NCBI GenBank assembly: GCA_963682055.1
Contig: OY821742.1
Location: forward strand, 11,811,752 to 11,875,751
DNA length: 64,000 bases
Direction of reading: 5' to 3'
Source of the DNA: Primula veris
Lineage: Eukaryota > Streptophyta > Magnoliopsida > Ericales > Primulaceae
Shown: positions 42,813 through 55,345 of the stretch, in pieces
Layout: every line of letters starts with the position of its first letter
How positions within the stretch are numbered: position 1 is the first letter of the stretch
Notes under the pieces: generated by a model
Told to the model about the DNA's origin: nothing
Seen by the model: the letters and a program-made list of their open reading frames with translations, nothing else
Databases searched by the model: none
Translations under genes and position numbers: made by a program

Positions 42813-42815
42813 GTG
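42210..42815. repeat. right arm of the protease foldback, copy A
   Basis: Inverted repeat of 41460-42055 with a spacer of about 150 bp. Arms of about 590 bp pair nearly throughout, for example TGAGCAAATCAACACAAGCG at 42770-42789 against its complement near 41497. A read-through transcript would form long double-stranded RNA. Confidence 0.8.
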
Positions 42816-43130
42816 ATATCGTCGTTTTTGGTTTAAGGTGAGATTTTCAGTTGGGTAGTGAGTATGGGCGTAGAATGAGGGTTTTATCTCTCTCTGTATC
42901 TTATCTTACGTCTCTATATATCTACACGTATATCACTGTCCAAAATTATATTTATGTATATTCTTATGTTTCCAAACTTATTACCAAAATTAATTACCTA
43001 TTTTTTTTTTACTCAGTATTGTTTTAGAAACAATGTTTTTCCATAGATTCTAAATTATATTATTATTATTTCATGGTTACTAGTATTATACTAAAATACT
43101 AATTAGTACGGTACACAGGTACCATACCCG

Positions 43131-43290
43131 GTATGACATTGGTACGATCTGTATTCTAAAAGGCACGTCTCGGTGCAAATTAGACAGCGCCTAGGCGGTA
43201 GACGCAGTGTAAATACCTAAGAGGTTAGATGGACTAAGCAGATTAGGCGCAAATTAGGCGCGCCTAGGCTCTGATGTCAACATTGGGTAC
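43131..43290. repeat. GCGCCTAGGCG-rich remnant, probably hAT-derived
   Basis: AAAAGGCACGTCTCGG, AGGCAGCGCCTAGGCGG-like text and GCGCGCCTAGGC are typical of the subterminal GGCGCCTAGGCG motifs seen in old plant hAT elements. The ends are not definable. Copy B (61695-61855) has an extra 36 bp here. Confidence 0.35.
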
Positions 43291-44599
43291 GATTGTTTTC
43301 CAATATTTCTGATACGGTACGTTTGGATACGTCAATTGTTTTGACATAATTTTTAATTATACATGGTAATATATCTCAATATACATAAAAAAACAATTGT
43401 ATTTGAAGAAAATAAAAAACATTTTAATATATTTTAGTTCTAATAATAAAAATTATTAAATAGTGGTGGGGTTGGTACATTGCCGTGGTAATTTTCGCTA
43501 TTATAGTTATTGCACCATACTCGTGGTACAATGAAATTTCATTACCATTACCATACATTTAGTTACCATGTTTAAGGTATATCGGAAGTTGGTATGGTAA
43601 TAGTACGGTATGATGACTTTCACAAAGACTCCTGAAAATGATCATGATTAGAAATAAACTAATATAGTTAACCAGACATAACCAGTTTATTTGCACGGCT
43701 TCATATTCGGTTGAACGTTGAATTCATAAATAACCTACTGGAACTTGCCAATCAAATAGCATCACTCGTCTTTTCAGCTATTTGCACGGTTGGTTGAACG
43801 TTGAATGGAATTTCATCTCCGTTTCGAAATAACCAGAGCGGTTGCCATTCCAGAAGAAAGTGACATGGCCAAATTTAACAGTTTCACTGTTGAGAGAATC
43901 GCAAAGGAAAAGCTTGAAAGTTAAATAAAAAAGTAGTTCTATCGGGGTTAATCTTTTATATTTCAGTATTTATCTAGATAAGCACATGAAATAGTAAAAC
44001 CCTGAGATTGATTAATAAGAGATACAACCTAGAGGATAGATATTATTTGGTCAGTATATAAATTATTTCTTCATAAACTAAACATAAGGCGAGATAAAAA
44101 CATAGTTATATCAAATTGATTTACTATATTTCAGTATATATTTAGAAAAACAACACATGAAATTGTATAACCCTGTGATAAATTACTAAGAGACTATGAG
44201 AGACAACCAAGAGTGGATAAATTCTTTTGAATAAAGCTTATTCAGGCCTCGTCCAGTTGCAACTTCTAGTTTATTCAGGCCTTAGTTGGTTGTTTCTTTT
44301 AAGCTCAGTTTTGTATTATTTTGCTGTTTGGTTTTTTTTTTTTATTTCGATCTTTTTAATTTTTTTGACCGAATCACACCTGTTTTTTGGGTCCAGTTTC
44401 AGATTTTTTCGGCTTTTCGGTCTTTTTTGATTTCAATATTTTTCGATTCCGTTCTTTTTCGGTTCGGTTTTATTGAAAATCGAAATCGACCCGAATTTTT
44501 TTTGGTTTTTCAGTTTCGGTCTTTTTCGGTTCGATTATCGGTTCGATTTTTTCGGTTTTTTGCCGCGGCCTAATTACTACAAAGGCTTGGTTGGTGTTC

Positions 44600-45565
44600 G
44601 TGGTTCGGATTTTGACAATTTTTAAAATGACTTAAAACGAATCAGACTGAATTTGTAATGACTTAAAACGATTCAAACTATTTTTAAAATAACTCAGAAT
44701 ATTTTTAAAATTGATTAAAACGACTCAAACTTTTTTAAAATGACTTAAAATGACTCAGACTGTTATTGTAATAATTTCAAACGACTCCGACTGTTTTTGT
44801 AAAGACTTAAACGACTCAGACTGTTTTTGTAAAGACTTAAACGACTCGGGCTATTTTTTAAAATGACTCAAATTGTTTTTAAAATTACTTAAAGTGACTC
44901 AGACTATTTTTAAAATAACTTAAAATGACTCAAAGTATTATTATAATGATTTAAAACGACTCAGAATGTTTTTGTAATGAATTAAAATGACTCAGACTAT
45001 TTTTTAAAATGACTTAAAATGACTCAGACTATTTTTAAAATTACTCATACTATTTTTAAAACAACTCAGACTATTTTTAAAACAAATCTGACTGTTTTTA
45101 AAATAACTTACAAACGACTCAGACTGTTTTTAAAGCGATTTAAAACGAATCATACTATTTTTAAAATGACTTAAAACAACTGAGACTATTTTTAAAATGA
45201 GTTAAAATGACTCAGACTATTTTTAAAATTCATGTGACTGTTTTTAAAATGACTCGGACTATTTTTAAATGACTTTAAACCGCTTGGTCTATTTTTTGAA
45301 ATGACTCAGACTGTTTTGAAATTACTCATGCTGTTTTTAAAATGACTTAAAACGACTCAGATTGTTTTTAAAATGACTTAAAACGACTCAGATTGTTTTT
45401 AAAATTACTCAGAATGTTTTTAAAATGACTGAGACTGATTTTAAATGACTTAAAACAACATAGACTATTTTTTTAAATGACTTAAAACAACTCAGTTTGT
45501 TTTTAAAATGACTTTAAAAGACCCAGACTCTTTTTTAAAATGAATTAAACGACTCAGACTGTTTT
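44600..45565. repeat. 31-bp minisatellite (copy A)
   Basis: About thirty imperfect tandem copies built from GACTTAAAACGACTCAGACT followed by ATTTTTAAAAT. Some units are shortened to GACTCAGACTATTTTTAAAA. The same array occurs at 63090-64000. Confidence 0.9.
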
Positions 45566-46890
45566 AGTTTTTTTATCCTTTTCCACTATATAACTAATGC
45601 TTTCTCCTCTATTTTTTAATAACCCTAATTTTTTTTCATATAAATGAATAAAACCCTTACATTTTGACTCGAATACAAAAACGAAAGCATTTCGTGGGTT
45701 CGGTCCTCCAAGGCCTGTTAGAGCTCTCTTCAACCTGCTCATGGCTAGATCGATCAGTTTCGGGTCAACTTTTGGCTTGCTGGGCTCGGGGATATTTGGT
45801 AAAATCATAAAGTTTTCCGCTTCTCATTATTTCACATATAAGTCTTGAAAATTTCTATGTTTTCCTCTGTGATAACCTAAGAATACATATTAATTTTTTA
45901 TTAAAATTAATATAAATATTGTTTGGCTTTGAGTAATAAATATTCCACGTTTGTTTTCTTAAAATTAAAATATTCAAGTAACTTGGACATATGACTGAAT
46001 GAAGAAAAAAACATGTGAATATTTCTCCTATATAAATAGTTATTTCTCTTCTATTTTTTTTCATAACCCTAGTTTTTTTTATAACTTACTATATAAAAAA
46101 GATATATATATATATTACTATTATAATTAGGGTTGCCGAATCTTCATTCATTCTCTGAGGTTAGCACTTCTGATTTTTTTTATTCCTTCTTTCTGTTACT
46201 TAATGACTTTTTAAATTTATATGTTTTCTTAATTCTTATTGATTAGTTGAATTGCTCTCTTTTTTTCCAATTTGAAAACAAATAAAGATGGTAAAATCTT
46301 TGCTTTACTTTAACTAAAAGTCATTTCGGAATTGAAAATTTAATGAATAAATAAATAGAGCAAAGGGTGAATCCTTAATGCATTAATCTCTAGGTTAGGA
46401 CTCAAATTATGTTTTCAACTTTTTATTATTTCCTATTTTAATATATATTTTTTTATGTGTCTTGGAAAATATATTCAACTCAAGATTTAAAAATAAAAAC
46501 AAAAACTGTGATCTTTTATAAACAAGATGACTTTTAAAATCACAGCCAAACTGGTTTATAAAATTATTAAATTTTAATTTTCATTTGTTTGAAGTACTGT
46601 ACCTGTAGCTTTAATTAAATAGGTTACTTTTCTCCAGGAAAAGACCTATTTTTGTTTTGGAAGATAAGGATTTCATTAAAACAAGGCCGTAGGAAAAGAC
46701 CTTCTTTTTCTTGCTTACTCCTATTTTATAATAAACACATGTTGGCCGGTTATGTAGTCCGAGTCTTTATGTGTTGTTTGAAAGATGTTAAACGTGACAG
46801 ATTTAACCATAAAGATGAACGTTGTTGGTGCTGAAGAGGCAGAAGATAAAGATGAAGAAGATGTAGCCGATGATGAGCAAGATACCCATT
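45566..46890. other. intergenic; candidate TATA region upstream of the SNF2 pseudogene
   Basis: CTATATAAATAGTTATTTC (46027-46045) is a good TATA-type match and is followed by AT-rich leader-like sequence. At 46816-46893 a short acidic frame (MNVVGAEEAEDKDEEDVADD) is present, but its relation to a gene is unclear. The minus-strand frame at 45554-45808 (ILPNIPEPSKPKVDPKLIDL) has no recognised family. Confidence 0.3.
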
Positions 46891-47950
46891 TTTAAGCGAA
46901 TAAGCGATTTACCAGATAAGCGGTACTTTCTCTTTTCTCAAATTAATTTCTTATTAAGGCTTATCTTCCCATACTATCCAACAAAACCCTATTTCCCGTT
47001 CTTATCAGTTCTTTTTAGGGACCTTCACATCACATTTCTTTTTGGTCGAAAGAGTAATTGCTAAACAGACTTGTCAATTTTTTCCTTTCATCAATTAATT
47101 CCTTAAAATTTTTAGTAATGCATGCACGTGTAGCTCAAATTGCGCTTGCATTACTTCCGATCAAGGGTACATGTCTTTGGTTTCCCCATTCATTTACATG
47201 TATATGATACTCACTTTATTGTTTTTAACTCTCTTCAGTTTTCTTAACGTGTGCTTTCTATCATGGTAATGAGGATGTTTTGCGATTTAATTTGATTACG
47301 TGGCTATTATTTTTCTAGTTTTCTTACTAGACATTTTCGAACTCCCAAATTAAATTAATTGCATATGCTTGATTTAAAAAAAAAAATCAATGTCAACAAG
47401 CAAATATCTGTAATCTCAACTTGGTATATGTATCCTTATTATTCATAAGGGTAGCAATCATTATAATCTTGAATAACTGTAGCCGATTCATTCACTAATC
47501 AGTACTTCTTTCCAAATCGGTGTCAGCATTATCGATATTAAAACTGATACGTTGTTTTTTCTTAGCAAATGGATGTGCTGCATTACTCTGTATGCATGTA
47601 GTTACTTGGAACAGAAATAACTTAGCAAATGGATGTGTTAGATAATATTGGAAATTCCTGGTATAGTGGTATAGTGGTAGAACTTTATTGAATTGGAAAA
47701 TAGAATAGCTGATCTATTGTAGATTCGATTATAAATGGGCTGCAATTTACTTGATATTATCGTTAAATAGATTAATTCCTTTAGTGGATCCTCCGGATGT
47801 GCTTATTGGTTTGGTATAATCTTCCGTTAACTTCGAATAATCAAGTGCCAGCTTAGTTTCCTCGGTCATATACTCTTTATGTATGATATTCGCTTTATTC
47901 CTTTTTACTCTCTTTCTTATTACTTAGTTTGGGCTTATTATCATTAAAGG
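46891..47950. repeat. diverged direct repeat, left copy (flanks SNF2 pseudogene)
   Basis: Segments here (GCGATTTACCAGATAAGCGG at 46906, TAGTAATGCATGCACGTGT at 47115, GTGCTTATTGGTTTGGT at 47798) recur in the same order at 49905-50370. This suggests an old tandem duplication of a unit that included the SNF2 gene. Confidence 0.55.
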
Positions 47951-48110
47951 ATGCTTTGAAATTTGATTTGATTCGTCACAAACTAATAAACTATAAATTT
48001 TATATACAAGGAAAACTGAACAGTAACCCTTTTCGAATGTAAAATTATACACAAAATGCAACTACCAGACCTTAATGATCTGTTTTTACCGTATTTTGTT
48101 TTTGCTACAG

Positions 48111-49204
48111 GGGGAAGAAGAGTTTCTAAAATGGAACATAATCTTAACAGCACAGAATATTCTGGCCAAGAAAGTAAATTAGCTGTTAATCTACAACAAC
48201 AAAAATTGGCGAAAAGGATAGGATCTAGACTTTACTCGCTTGGTTAAGTTGTTCTTGTGGAAAACTGAGAAAAATGTTTTGGGGATTAGTTATCAATTAT
48301 TTGAGGAGTTGGCTAATATCAGTGTCTTAATCGACAGGGGTATAAAGGAAGGAAAAGGGAAAACTAAAGATAATGATACAGCAGGGCAGATTCGTAAAAT
48401 GTTACTCTTGCTTCCTGGGCTCTTGGTCCTCAACGAGGGTCACATTCCTCGAAATAGTGCAAGTCAAATATGGAAAGCACTTCCGGATGTTCAAACCGAA
48501 AGAAGAATAATGCTCTCTGGGACTCCATTTCAAAATAATTTTGAGGAATTATTGAACACTTTTTGTATGGTTCGGCCAAAATTTTCTGATGAGATTATTT
48601 CTCGAAACCCGGGGAATGGGATAGAGAAATAGGCTTCGATGACAAATAGTATTGGGAAAAATGATGACCAGAAGCTTGAAGAACTAAAGAAAATGATTGG
48701 CGGGTTTGTACACGTATACAAAGGCAGTATTCTGAAAGAAAAACTTCTGGGATTACGAGACTTTGTTGTTTTGAAACCCAGTTACCAGCAGGAAACCCTC
48801 CTTGATTTCGTCGCTAACAGTAAAATAACATTTCTAAAAAAAGAAAATTTATTGTCATTAATAGCTGTTCACCCTGCCTTGTTTTCCTTTGACTATTCAT
48901 CTGAAAAAGAAACTCCCATAATTCCCAGGAATGAGTTAGAACGGATAAAGTTTGATCAAAAACCAAATTCTTAGTAGAACCGATAAGACTCAGCATGCCA
49001 AATAAAGAAAGGGTTTTAATTTTTAGCCAATTTATTGACCCCTTGTAGTTTATTATCAAACAGTTAAGTAGAAAATTTCATTGGGACCAAGGGCAGGAGA
49101 TTTTGTACATCGGTGGCGAACACTGATAAGGAACGTCAGTTATCAATAAATAAACTTAGCGAAGCTGTTCTTACAAAAAGGCTTCAAACTGCATTGAAGG
49201 TATA
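48111..49204 (+). pseudogene. CLASSY/DRD1-like SNF2 chromatin remodeller, fragment
   Basis: The continuous frame 48240-48971 has an in-frame stop at 48630-48632. It reads KTEKNVLGISYQLFEELA, KMLLLLPGLLVLNEGHIPRN, IWKALPDVQTERRIMLSGTP, FQNNFEELLNTFCMVRPKF, then GLRDFVVLKPSYQQETLLDF. These are SNF2 ATPase motifs II-III and later blocks in the form found in CLSY/DRD1 proteins, which recruit or assist Pol IV/V in RNA-directed DNA methylation. The DEGH box reads NEGH, losing the Mg-coordinating Asp. Upstream (48117-48230) the match continues in shifted frames. Downstream (48980-49200) ERVLIFSQFIDPL and EILYIGGEH mark the helicase C domain, with several stops. Motif I (Walker A) is not seen. A pseudogene beyond doubt. 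Confidence 0.75.
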
Positions 49205-49904
49205 TTAATTGTTTTCTCATCATTAGCCTTTCTTTAGAGCTGATCGGAAAATATCAATACCTAAAACACTGCTTTCTGAAACTCTTTAATATTTGCTTCT
49301 TACCGGATATACCCTATAGCTGAACTAGTTAGTTAAGGCGAGCCCAGCGAGTAGTTATATATTAGGTCAATGCATTCAAGTGACGTTGTGGGCCAGGATC
49401 GTGTAGTTAAATTGTAGTCTATTTCCACTTAGTATCAGAGTAATGTTCCATCGAGTGAAGTTTTCTTATTTGTCTAACTTCTTTCATAACAGCTGATAAT
49501 GAAAAAGATTGTGGAATTTCTAATTTCTAATGAAAAAGTACTGTTTAGTTTAGTTCCTACAGGCCTGCATGCAAAACACTACCTTCTATATCAATCCAAG
49601 TCCCTCTAGATCAATTTAAATCACTTTTTATCATAATCCTCACTAGTGTTCTCGGAGTAATAAAGGAATTTACTGAAATGGGTTACAAGTACTATAACAG
49701 GAAGATGAACACGAGAAATTTCTGATATTTGTTTTGCTTTAAAAACGTAGTTTTTTTTTTTTCTACCAACATGATTAACTAGTTTGTTTGCCTCTGTAGT
49801 TGAGGTTGTGGCCATGATGAGATCTCTTGAAGATGCTATGAACCAGCCTTTGGCCACCTCCATTCAATATTATGGTTACCGATGATCAACAAGATGTTTT
49901 TTTT
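49205..49904. other. intergenic / decayed downstream part of the SNF2 locus
   Basis: Follows an intron-like GTATAT at 49200. No further SNF2 motifs identified. A short open stretch at 49800-49863 has no recognised family. Confidence 0.3.
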
Positions 49905-50370
49905 TGATAAGTGAATAAGTGATTTACCAGATAAAACGGTATTTTCTTTTCCCTTAAAATTTTAGTAATGCATGCACGTGTTATTCAAATTGCGCTTGCT
50001 ATTTTGGTATAATTTTTTGCAATCTTCGAGTGAAGGGTTGTCTTTGGTTTCCTCGTACGTTTACATAAATAGTCTTTTGATATTATATTCACTTTATTGC
50101 TTTAATACGGTTTTCATATTTCTATTTGATTATTAAAATTGAAGCATCAATGTTTCTTCTGCTTGTCATGATTAAAATCACTTATATTTGATTATTAATC
50201 TGGCTGTGCTTATTGGTTTGGTTACTTATTTTTTTTGTATAATTTTTCGTAAACTTCCAGCGATCAAGATCCTTCTTTTATTTTCCTCAGCCATTTATAT
50301 CTATATACTCTCTGTACTGTACATTTTATGATATTCACTTTGTTCCTTTTTACACTCTTTCAGGTAGAAT
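49905..50370. repeat. diverged direct repeat, right copy
   Basis: Counterpart of 46891-47950: GTGATTTACCAGATAAAACG, TAGTAATGCATGCACGTGTT, GTGCTTATTGGTTTGGTTAC and CCTTTTTACACTCTTTCAGG in the same order, with the SNF2 coding part missing between them. Confidence 0.55.
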
Positions 50371-52650
50371 AATTCTGAGGGGTAGCTAATCTTGCACTCT
50401 TTTTAGAGATTTTATGAGGGGTAATTTCCTACAAATGACATTTTTTATATTCACAAGTTATGTAGTGTGTTAATGACTGTTTTACATTTTTAATTGGTGA
50501 CCCGACAATTTTATTATCAGAAACGAAAGAAGCAAAAGAAAACGAAGAACCATTGTTAATTCAGAATACATTATGCAGGAAAGTGCCTTGTTTAGTCGAA
50601 GCCTTTAAGCTACACTTAGGTTTAGCTTTTTAATATTATAACTAGCATTTTGAACAAGATGGAATAAGAAAAACCAGCTTGTTTGGTTTAAAACCCAGCT
50701 TCCAAAAACCGGTTTTAAATATCAGAAAGACAAGAAACAAAAAACCTTATGTAACCTTAGCTTAATGTAGAAAGAGTTGAGCCAGACCAACCAAATACCC
50801 TAATCGCAGTCGTGACCGCACACACCAATCATTCATTTACTTAGTTACTGCATTTGGGGAAAAAAACAAATATATACATTTCCGGTCCATGTATACCTAC
50901 TTGAGATGGTAATTAAGTTTTTTGGTTGAAAACTTGGCGATAAGGAATAATTTCTCTATATTAGTAAGAATTGCAAACTTACAATCTAGACTGAATCCTT
51001 AATTCCTTCCTATAGGCATAAAAAGTCGTACTTACGAATAGAAATATACCTTCTCATCACCCACTTTTAATAGTCAATTATAAGGCTTAGTATAAAACAT
51101 ATTAATATGCTATGATTTTTCAAACCAAGTTATATCTAACCATTTTGTCATAATTCTCCCGACAGGCAGCAAGATCGGCTTCATCGACAATATGAGAAGG
51201 ATGTATGTTTATCCCCAACAGGCATGCAAGGATGTTCAGAAATTGTACGAATGTTTAAACTTCATGTATGTTATTATTTATTAGGGTTGCTATGACAAAG
51301 AATTCCTTTTTGAGATTTGTTTTTCCGTTTGGTAGGTTCATATTTGAACTTCATTCTGTACATGACAGATCATAAATTGATTGCATATATGTCGACTATT
51401 TTTTTAGGATACTTTACAGGGGTACATAATTGTTACCATGGATGTGATTGGCGATAATGTCATAGTTTGGGGTAAGAGAGTTTATTGTTGTATATTTTGT
51501 TAGTTAGTTATTTTGGTATTTTGAGTATTGGGTTGGCTCACCCTCTAATAACATCGTTATGATACCACTGCGTTTTCAACCATTAGACCACTTTAAATTC
51601 AACCACTTGTCTTAACCAAACTTCTCATTAGTCTCTCTTTCCACGGTCGACTTTTTTTTGGGAGGGGATGACTCATCAGTCTATATGTCATAATTTTGAC
51701 TTTCACATTCTACGAAATGAGCTTTGCTTAAATGTAAAAATAAAAAATACTAAGGATTAATGAAACTACGGATTTTTATGGGTTTTTTTACCGTGTGAAT
51801 AGAAAGTTATTGTAAATACTAATAACGATATCAATTGAGACGTAATGTGGTTTGCTTAAACATACAAATAAAAAATACTACTATGTAAATAAATGGGTAA
51901 ATTATGCTTTTCTGACCTGTATTTTGGCCAGTTTTAGGACTGTTGACTCAACTTTTAACAATATCATTTTAGTAATATAAGTTTATAGTTTGAGTTGTTT
52001 TAGTGACCCGCCGTTACATTTTTTTGTATGAAACCCGTTTTGAAATTTCAATTTAGTCCGTACAGTTTCAAACCTTTTTGCTATTTCCGGATTTCCAATA
52101 ATGAGAATCCGGTTTGATGTCACTTTGTTTGTGCACTATTTATCTTAACCGGTAAATTTATAAACTTTCGTCTCGGGATCAATATTATAATTGGTAAAAT
52201 TGTTCTAATATTTGGTTCTTCCACATGTTTATCAAGAATGGATTCTTCCATAAATGGAAAACATTCACATTCTCTGATTTTTGTTAACTTCAACTCGTTA
52301 AAATGTACTCATAAGAACAACAAAGCAGTTATGCAAATTGTAACATTAAAAGTTAAGTTATGAGACAGAAGTTTCAGACCAAAAACTTAAGAGCACTTCA
52401 ATATTTTTTGTGAATTAAGTTCATTCGTTCATGTTGAGATTATTATCTCACATCAGTTATAGATAAATTGTATCATGTGAATTTTAAATTCTTACACTTA
52501 AAATGAAATTTAAAGACAGTAGAGGCACAAATTTTCTCAAGTATAAGTGATAACCCATTCGTGCAGATTATAAAAAGATAAGGAGACTACATAAATTATT
52601 GCATTAAAAAATCTCATAGTTTCAGATATGACTATTTTATTCCTATATAA
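50371..52650. other. intergenic, nothing recognised
   Basis: AT-rich. Short fragments such as ATCGGCTTCATCGACAATAT (51173) look exon-like, but no product can be named. Confidence 0.3.
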
Positions 52651-52855
52651 ATTAATTGAAACATAAAAGCCTAAGTTTTTTTTCAAGTATAGCATATGTA
52701 ACTGTGGTTGCAACTTTACCTGTTTATACAATAATATCCCGAACAAATAGATTACTACTCCATGTCACAAGCGAAGCTTTCAGGAAACTTGCAAAAGGGA
52801 TATAAATTTTAATTAATTGTATATGGTTGAGTTAAAAAAAAACTTGGATTACGAC
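52650..52855. repeat. direct repeat, left copy (pair with 53268-53460)
   Basis: Shares GGTTGCAACTT.CCTGTTTATA, CAATAATATCCCGAACA and CTTGCAAAAGGGATATAAAT with the right copy in the same orientation. The copies are separated by about 410 bp. No LTR or TIR features were found. Confidence 0.7.
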
Positions 52856-53267
52856 TAATAACTTAAGAGTGTTGCTATAAATACCTTCAAAATCAATCTT
52901 CAAATTCAACTCGCTGACGTGTCACACACTCCATAGGTTAGAACCACAACTTAAACATGACTCACACACTCCATAACCTAATAAAATACATATTTATCCC
53001 TTCAAATATACATAAAATTCTATAATTTGATAAATAAAAATAAAAATATTCAACATAATAAAACTCAATCTACTAAAAATTCAAATAAAAATATAATAGA
53101 ACCCTAGTTGAGTCTACGCTAAATTTAAATATTAATTAAAAACAAAATTTTCTGTTAAATCTAAAACTCAACCCAATAAAAATCCAAATAAAAATATATT
53201 AGAACATTGGTTGAGTCTATCATAAATTTAAATATTAATTATTTTTTTTATTAAATCTATTATAAAT

Positions 53268-53460
53268 TAATTGAAACATAAAAAGATTAGTTTTTTATAT
53301 GTAAATGTGGTTGCAACTTCCCCTGTTTATACAATAATATTATCCCGAACACATTTACTTAGATTACTATGTTACAAGGGAAGCTTTCAAGAAGCTTGCA
53401 AAAGGGATATAAATTTTAATTAATTGTATCTGGTTGAGTAAAAAAACTTGGATTTAGAAT
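53268..53460. repeat. direct repeat, right copy
   Basis: See the left copy at 52650-52855. The spacer 52856-53267 itself contains internal repeats (ACTCACACACTCCATA, and ATAAAAATATA..AGAACC.TGGTTGAGTCTA twice). Confidence 0.7.
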
Positions 53461-55345
53461 AAACATTATTAAATCACAAGTTTATAGAGGAAGAAAAAAA
53501 GGCATATTGCTTTCACATGATAAACACCGTACGTGTTCACATCCCAGTATATATATATATATATATATTGAGCAAAACACAAGTGCTAGAAATCTCAAGT
53601 TTTTAAATTTTTGTTGGTTTGAACTTCACAAAAATATTGAAATGACAATAAAAATAGCAAGTGTTGAAGTAAGCCTACGTACAAACTAAAATTATGAATC
53701 AAGTTTTTACGATGGTCATTCATTGAGCCTGTTGAATCGAGAGCGTTAGATGACGTCATGTTAGTTATTTCTTTAAAAAAACTCAATTGAAATGGTGAAA
53801 CTCCATTTTGTGCTATAAATTAATTTGCAGTAGAAGTTCTTGTTCTTTCAGTGGGACACAAATTCATAAAGCATAGAATTTAGTCGGTTAATTCGTGTTT
53901 TTCAACAATAATAATTTAAATGGTTGACAATAATAACTTGGACGAGCAAATATCTTTATTGATCGACTGAGTATTTTATAATATGCTTTTGTTACAATAA
54001 TCTTAATTTCTCTTATATTCGGTATAAATCTTCGGTCTTCAACTTGACTTATTGTTATGGATGTACTTTCTAGTGAGATAATCTCTGAATAGTCTATGTA
54101 CTGATCTCCTTTTTCTACTGGGAAATCGGATGATCTCCTTTTACTACTATTTGACTCTATTTATAGGGATACGTATGATGTTGACATGTGGCGCTTTCAT
54201 CTTTCAGATCATGGACTTTTTATGTGATGAGCTTTATTAATGGGAATTAGTCCAATGGGTAATTATTTTTCATATTTAATAAAGAAAAATATCATATGTC
54301 CTTGTACCAATTATGCTTCCCAATTCCCATGTTTGATATGATGGTACTCCCTAGAAATATGTGGGTCGGATTATTGCTGAATGTCGTTTATCGGGTATTA
54401 TTTTCATGTCGTATCACAAATGCAGTACCATTTTTGTGCACAATGAACATTAATATTAATCTAAATTTGGTGTATACCATGAATCTACAATGTCATGCTT
54501 TTGTAATCTACAATGAACATTAATACAAAGCCTTTAAACTTGCTATTTCTCTGTATATACTTCATCTACGCATATATCATAATTACCCATTTTGAATGCA
54601 ATTGCTGCATTTACTGTGGTTGTTATCTTTTATTGTGCAATTCTTGATAAAGTTTTATTGCATTGTGATTCTTATTCAATTAAAAAAGAGCATTAGATGA
54701 CAAGTTAGTTCTTTAACAGCTCAAGTGAAATGCTACACTAAATTTGGTGCATACCATACATCTTTACTATCTTAATTTCGTACGTGATGTTTAGTATTTA
54801 AATGCGTAAATTTAAAAATATTAAGGAATTAATGGAAAAAGCCTTTAAACTATAGTTGGCCAACTATATATATTTTGTTAATAAAATTGATGTGACACGC
54901 TCCTAATTTTCTTTCCACTTGCTATTTCTCTGTTTAATTAATCTCAATCAACATTGAAAAATTATTGAAACTAACCGTCTGTCTTTTTCCTGGCTTTTTC
55001 ATGGGAGAATAATTATAATAATACAGTCAGAAAAAGATGGACAAATAGCAATAATGCATCTTATTTAAGGCAGCACACAAAGCAAACAGGGGTCTGAGTT
55101 TATTTCAAGCGTACTCTCTCCAACGATAAAGTCAGTACTGGGCAGGGATATAGCTCGGTAACAAGTATAAGGGAGATATGATAATATAAATATGGTGTCA
55201 GATCAGGTCGGGTTTCCTGGATAATGTAGTCTGGGTGACAACTTGCAGACCATACATAGCTTTCTACATGTTTTTATAAATAAAAACTTGGCATCACACT
55301 TTGTTATCACCATTGAAAATACTAGAAAATTTATACACAAGAAAA
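53461..55345. other. intergenic and upstream flank of the NB-ARC gene
   Basis: Contains a (TA)n microsatellite (53549-53571) and a short duplicated CTACAATGAACATTAATA segment (54441-54525). No gene is supported before the NB-ARC start at 55346. A promoter element was not identified with confidence. Confidence 0.35.

Larger units (their letters stand above)
41192..45560 (+). repeat. segmental duplication copy A
   Basis: Matches 58728-64000 in the same orientation with few differences per 100 bases. The segment includes the leader and foldback protease pseudogenes, a colour of GCGCCTAGGCG-type sequence (43150-43270), a TTCGGTT-rich block (44320-44570) and the 31-bp minisatellite. Copy A has an extra block of about 90 bp near 44175-44265 and lacks the 1.02 kb insertion of copy B. 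Confidence 0.9.

Noticed and set aside
44227..44573. Phe-rich open frames of 67-95 residues, also at 62784-63053
   Set aside because: Translation of a TTCGGTTTTT-rich low-complexity block, repeated in the duplicated segment.
45554..45808. 84-residue minus-strand frame (PEPSKPKVDPKLIDLAMSRL)
   Set aside because: Looks more protein-like than most but has no recognised family and borders the minisatellite. Not enough to call a gene.
54296..54523. 75-residue open frame
   Set aside because: Contains a local sequence duplication and no recognisable domain; chance frame.
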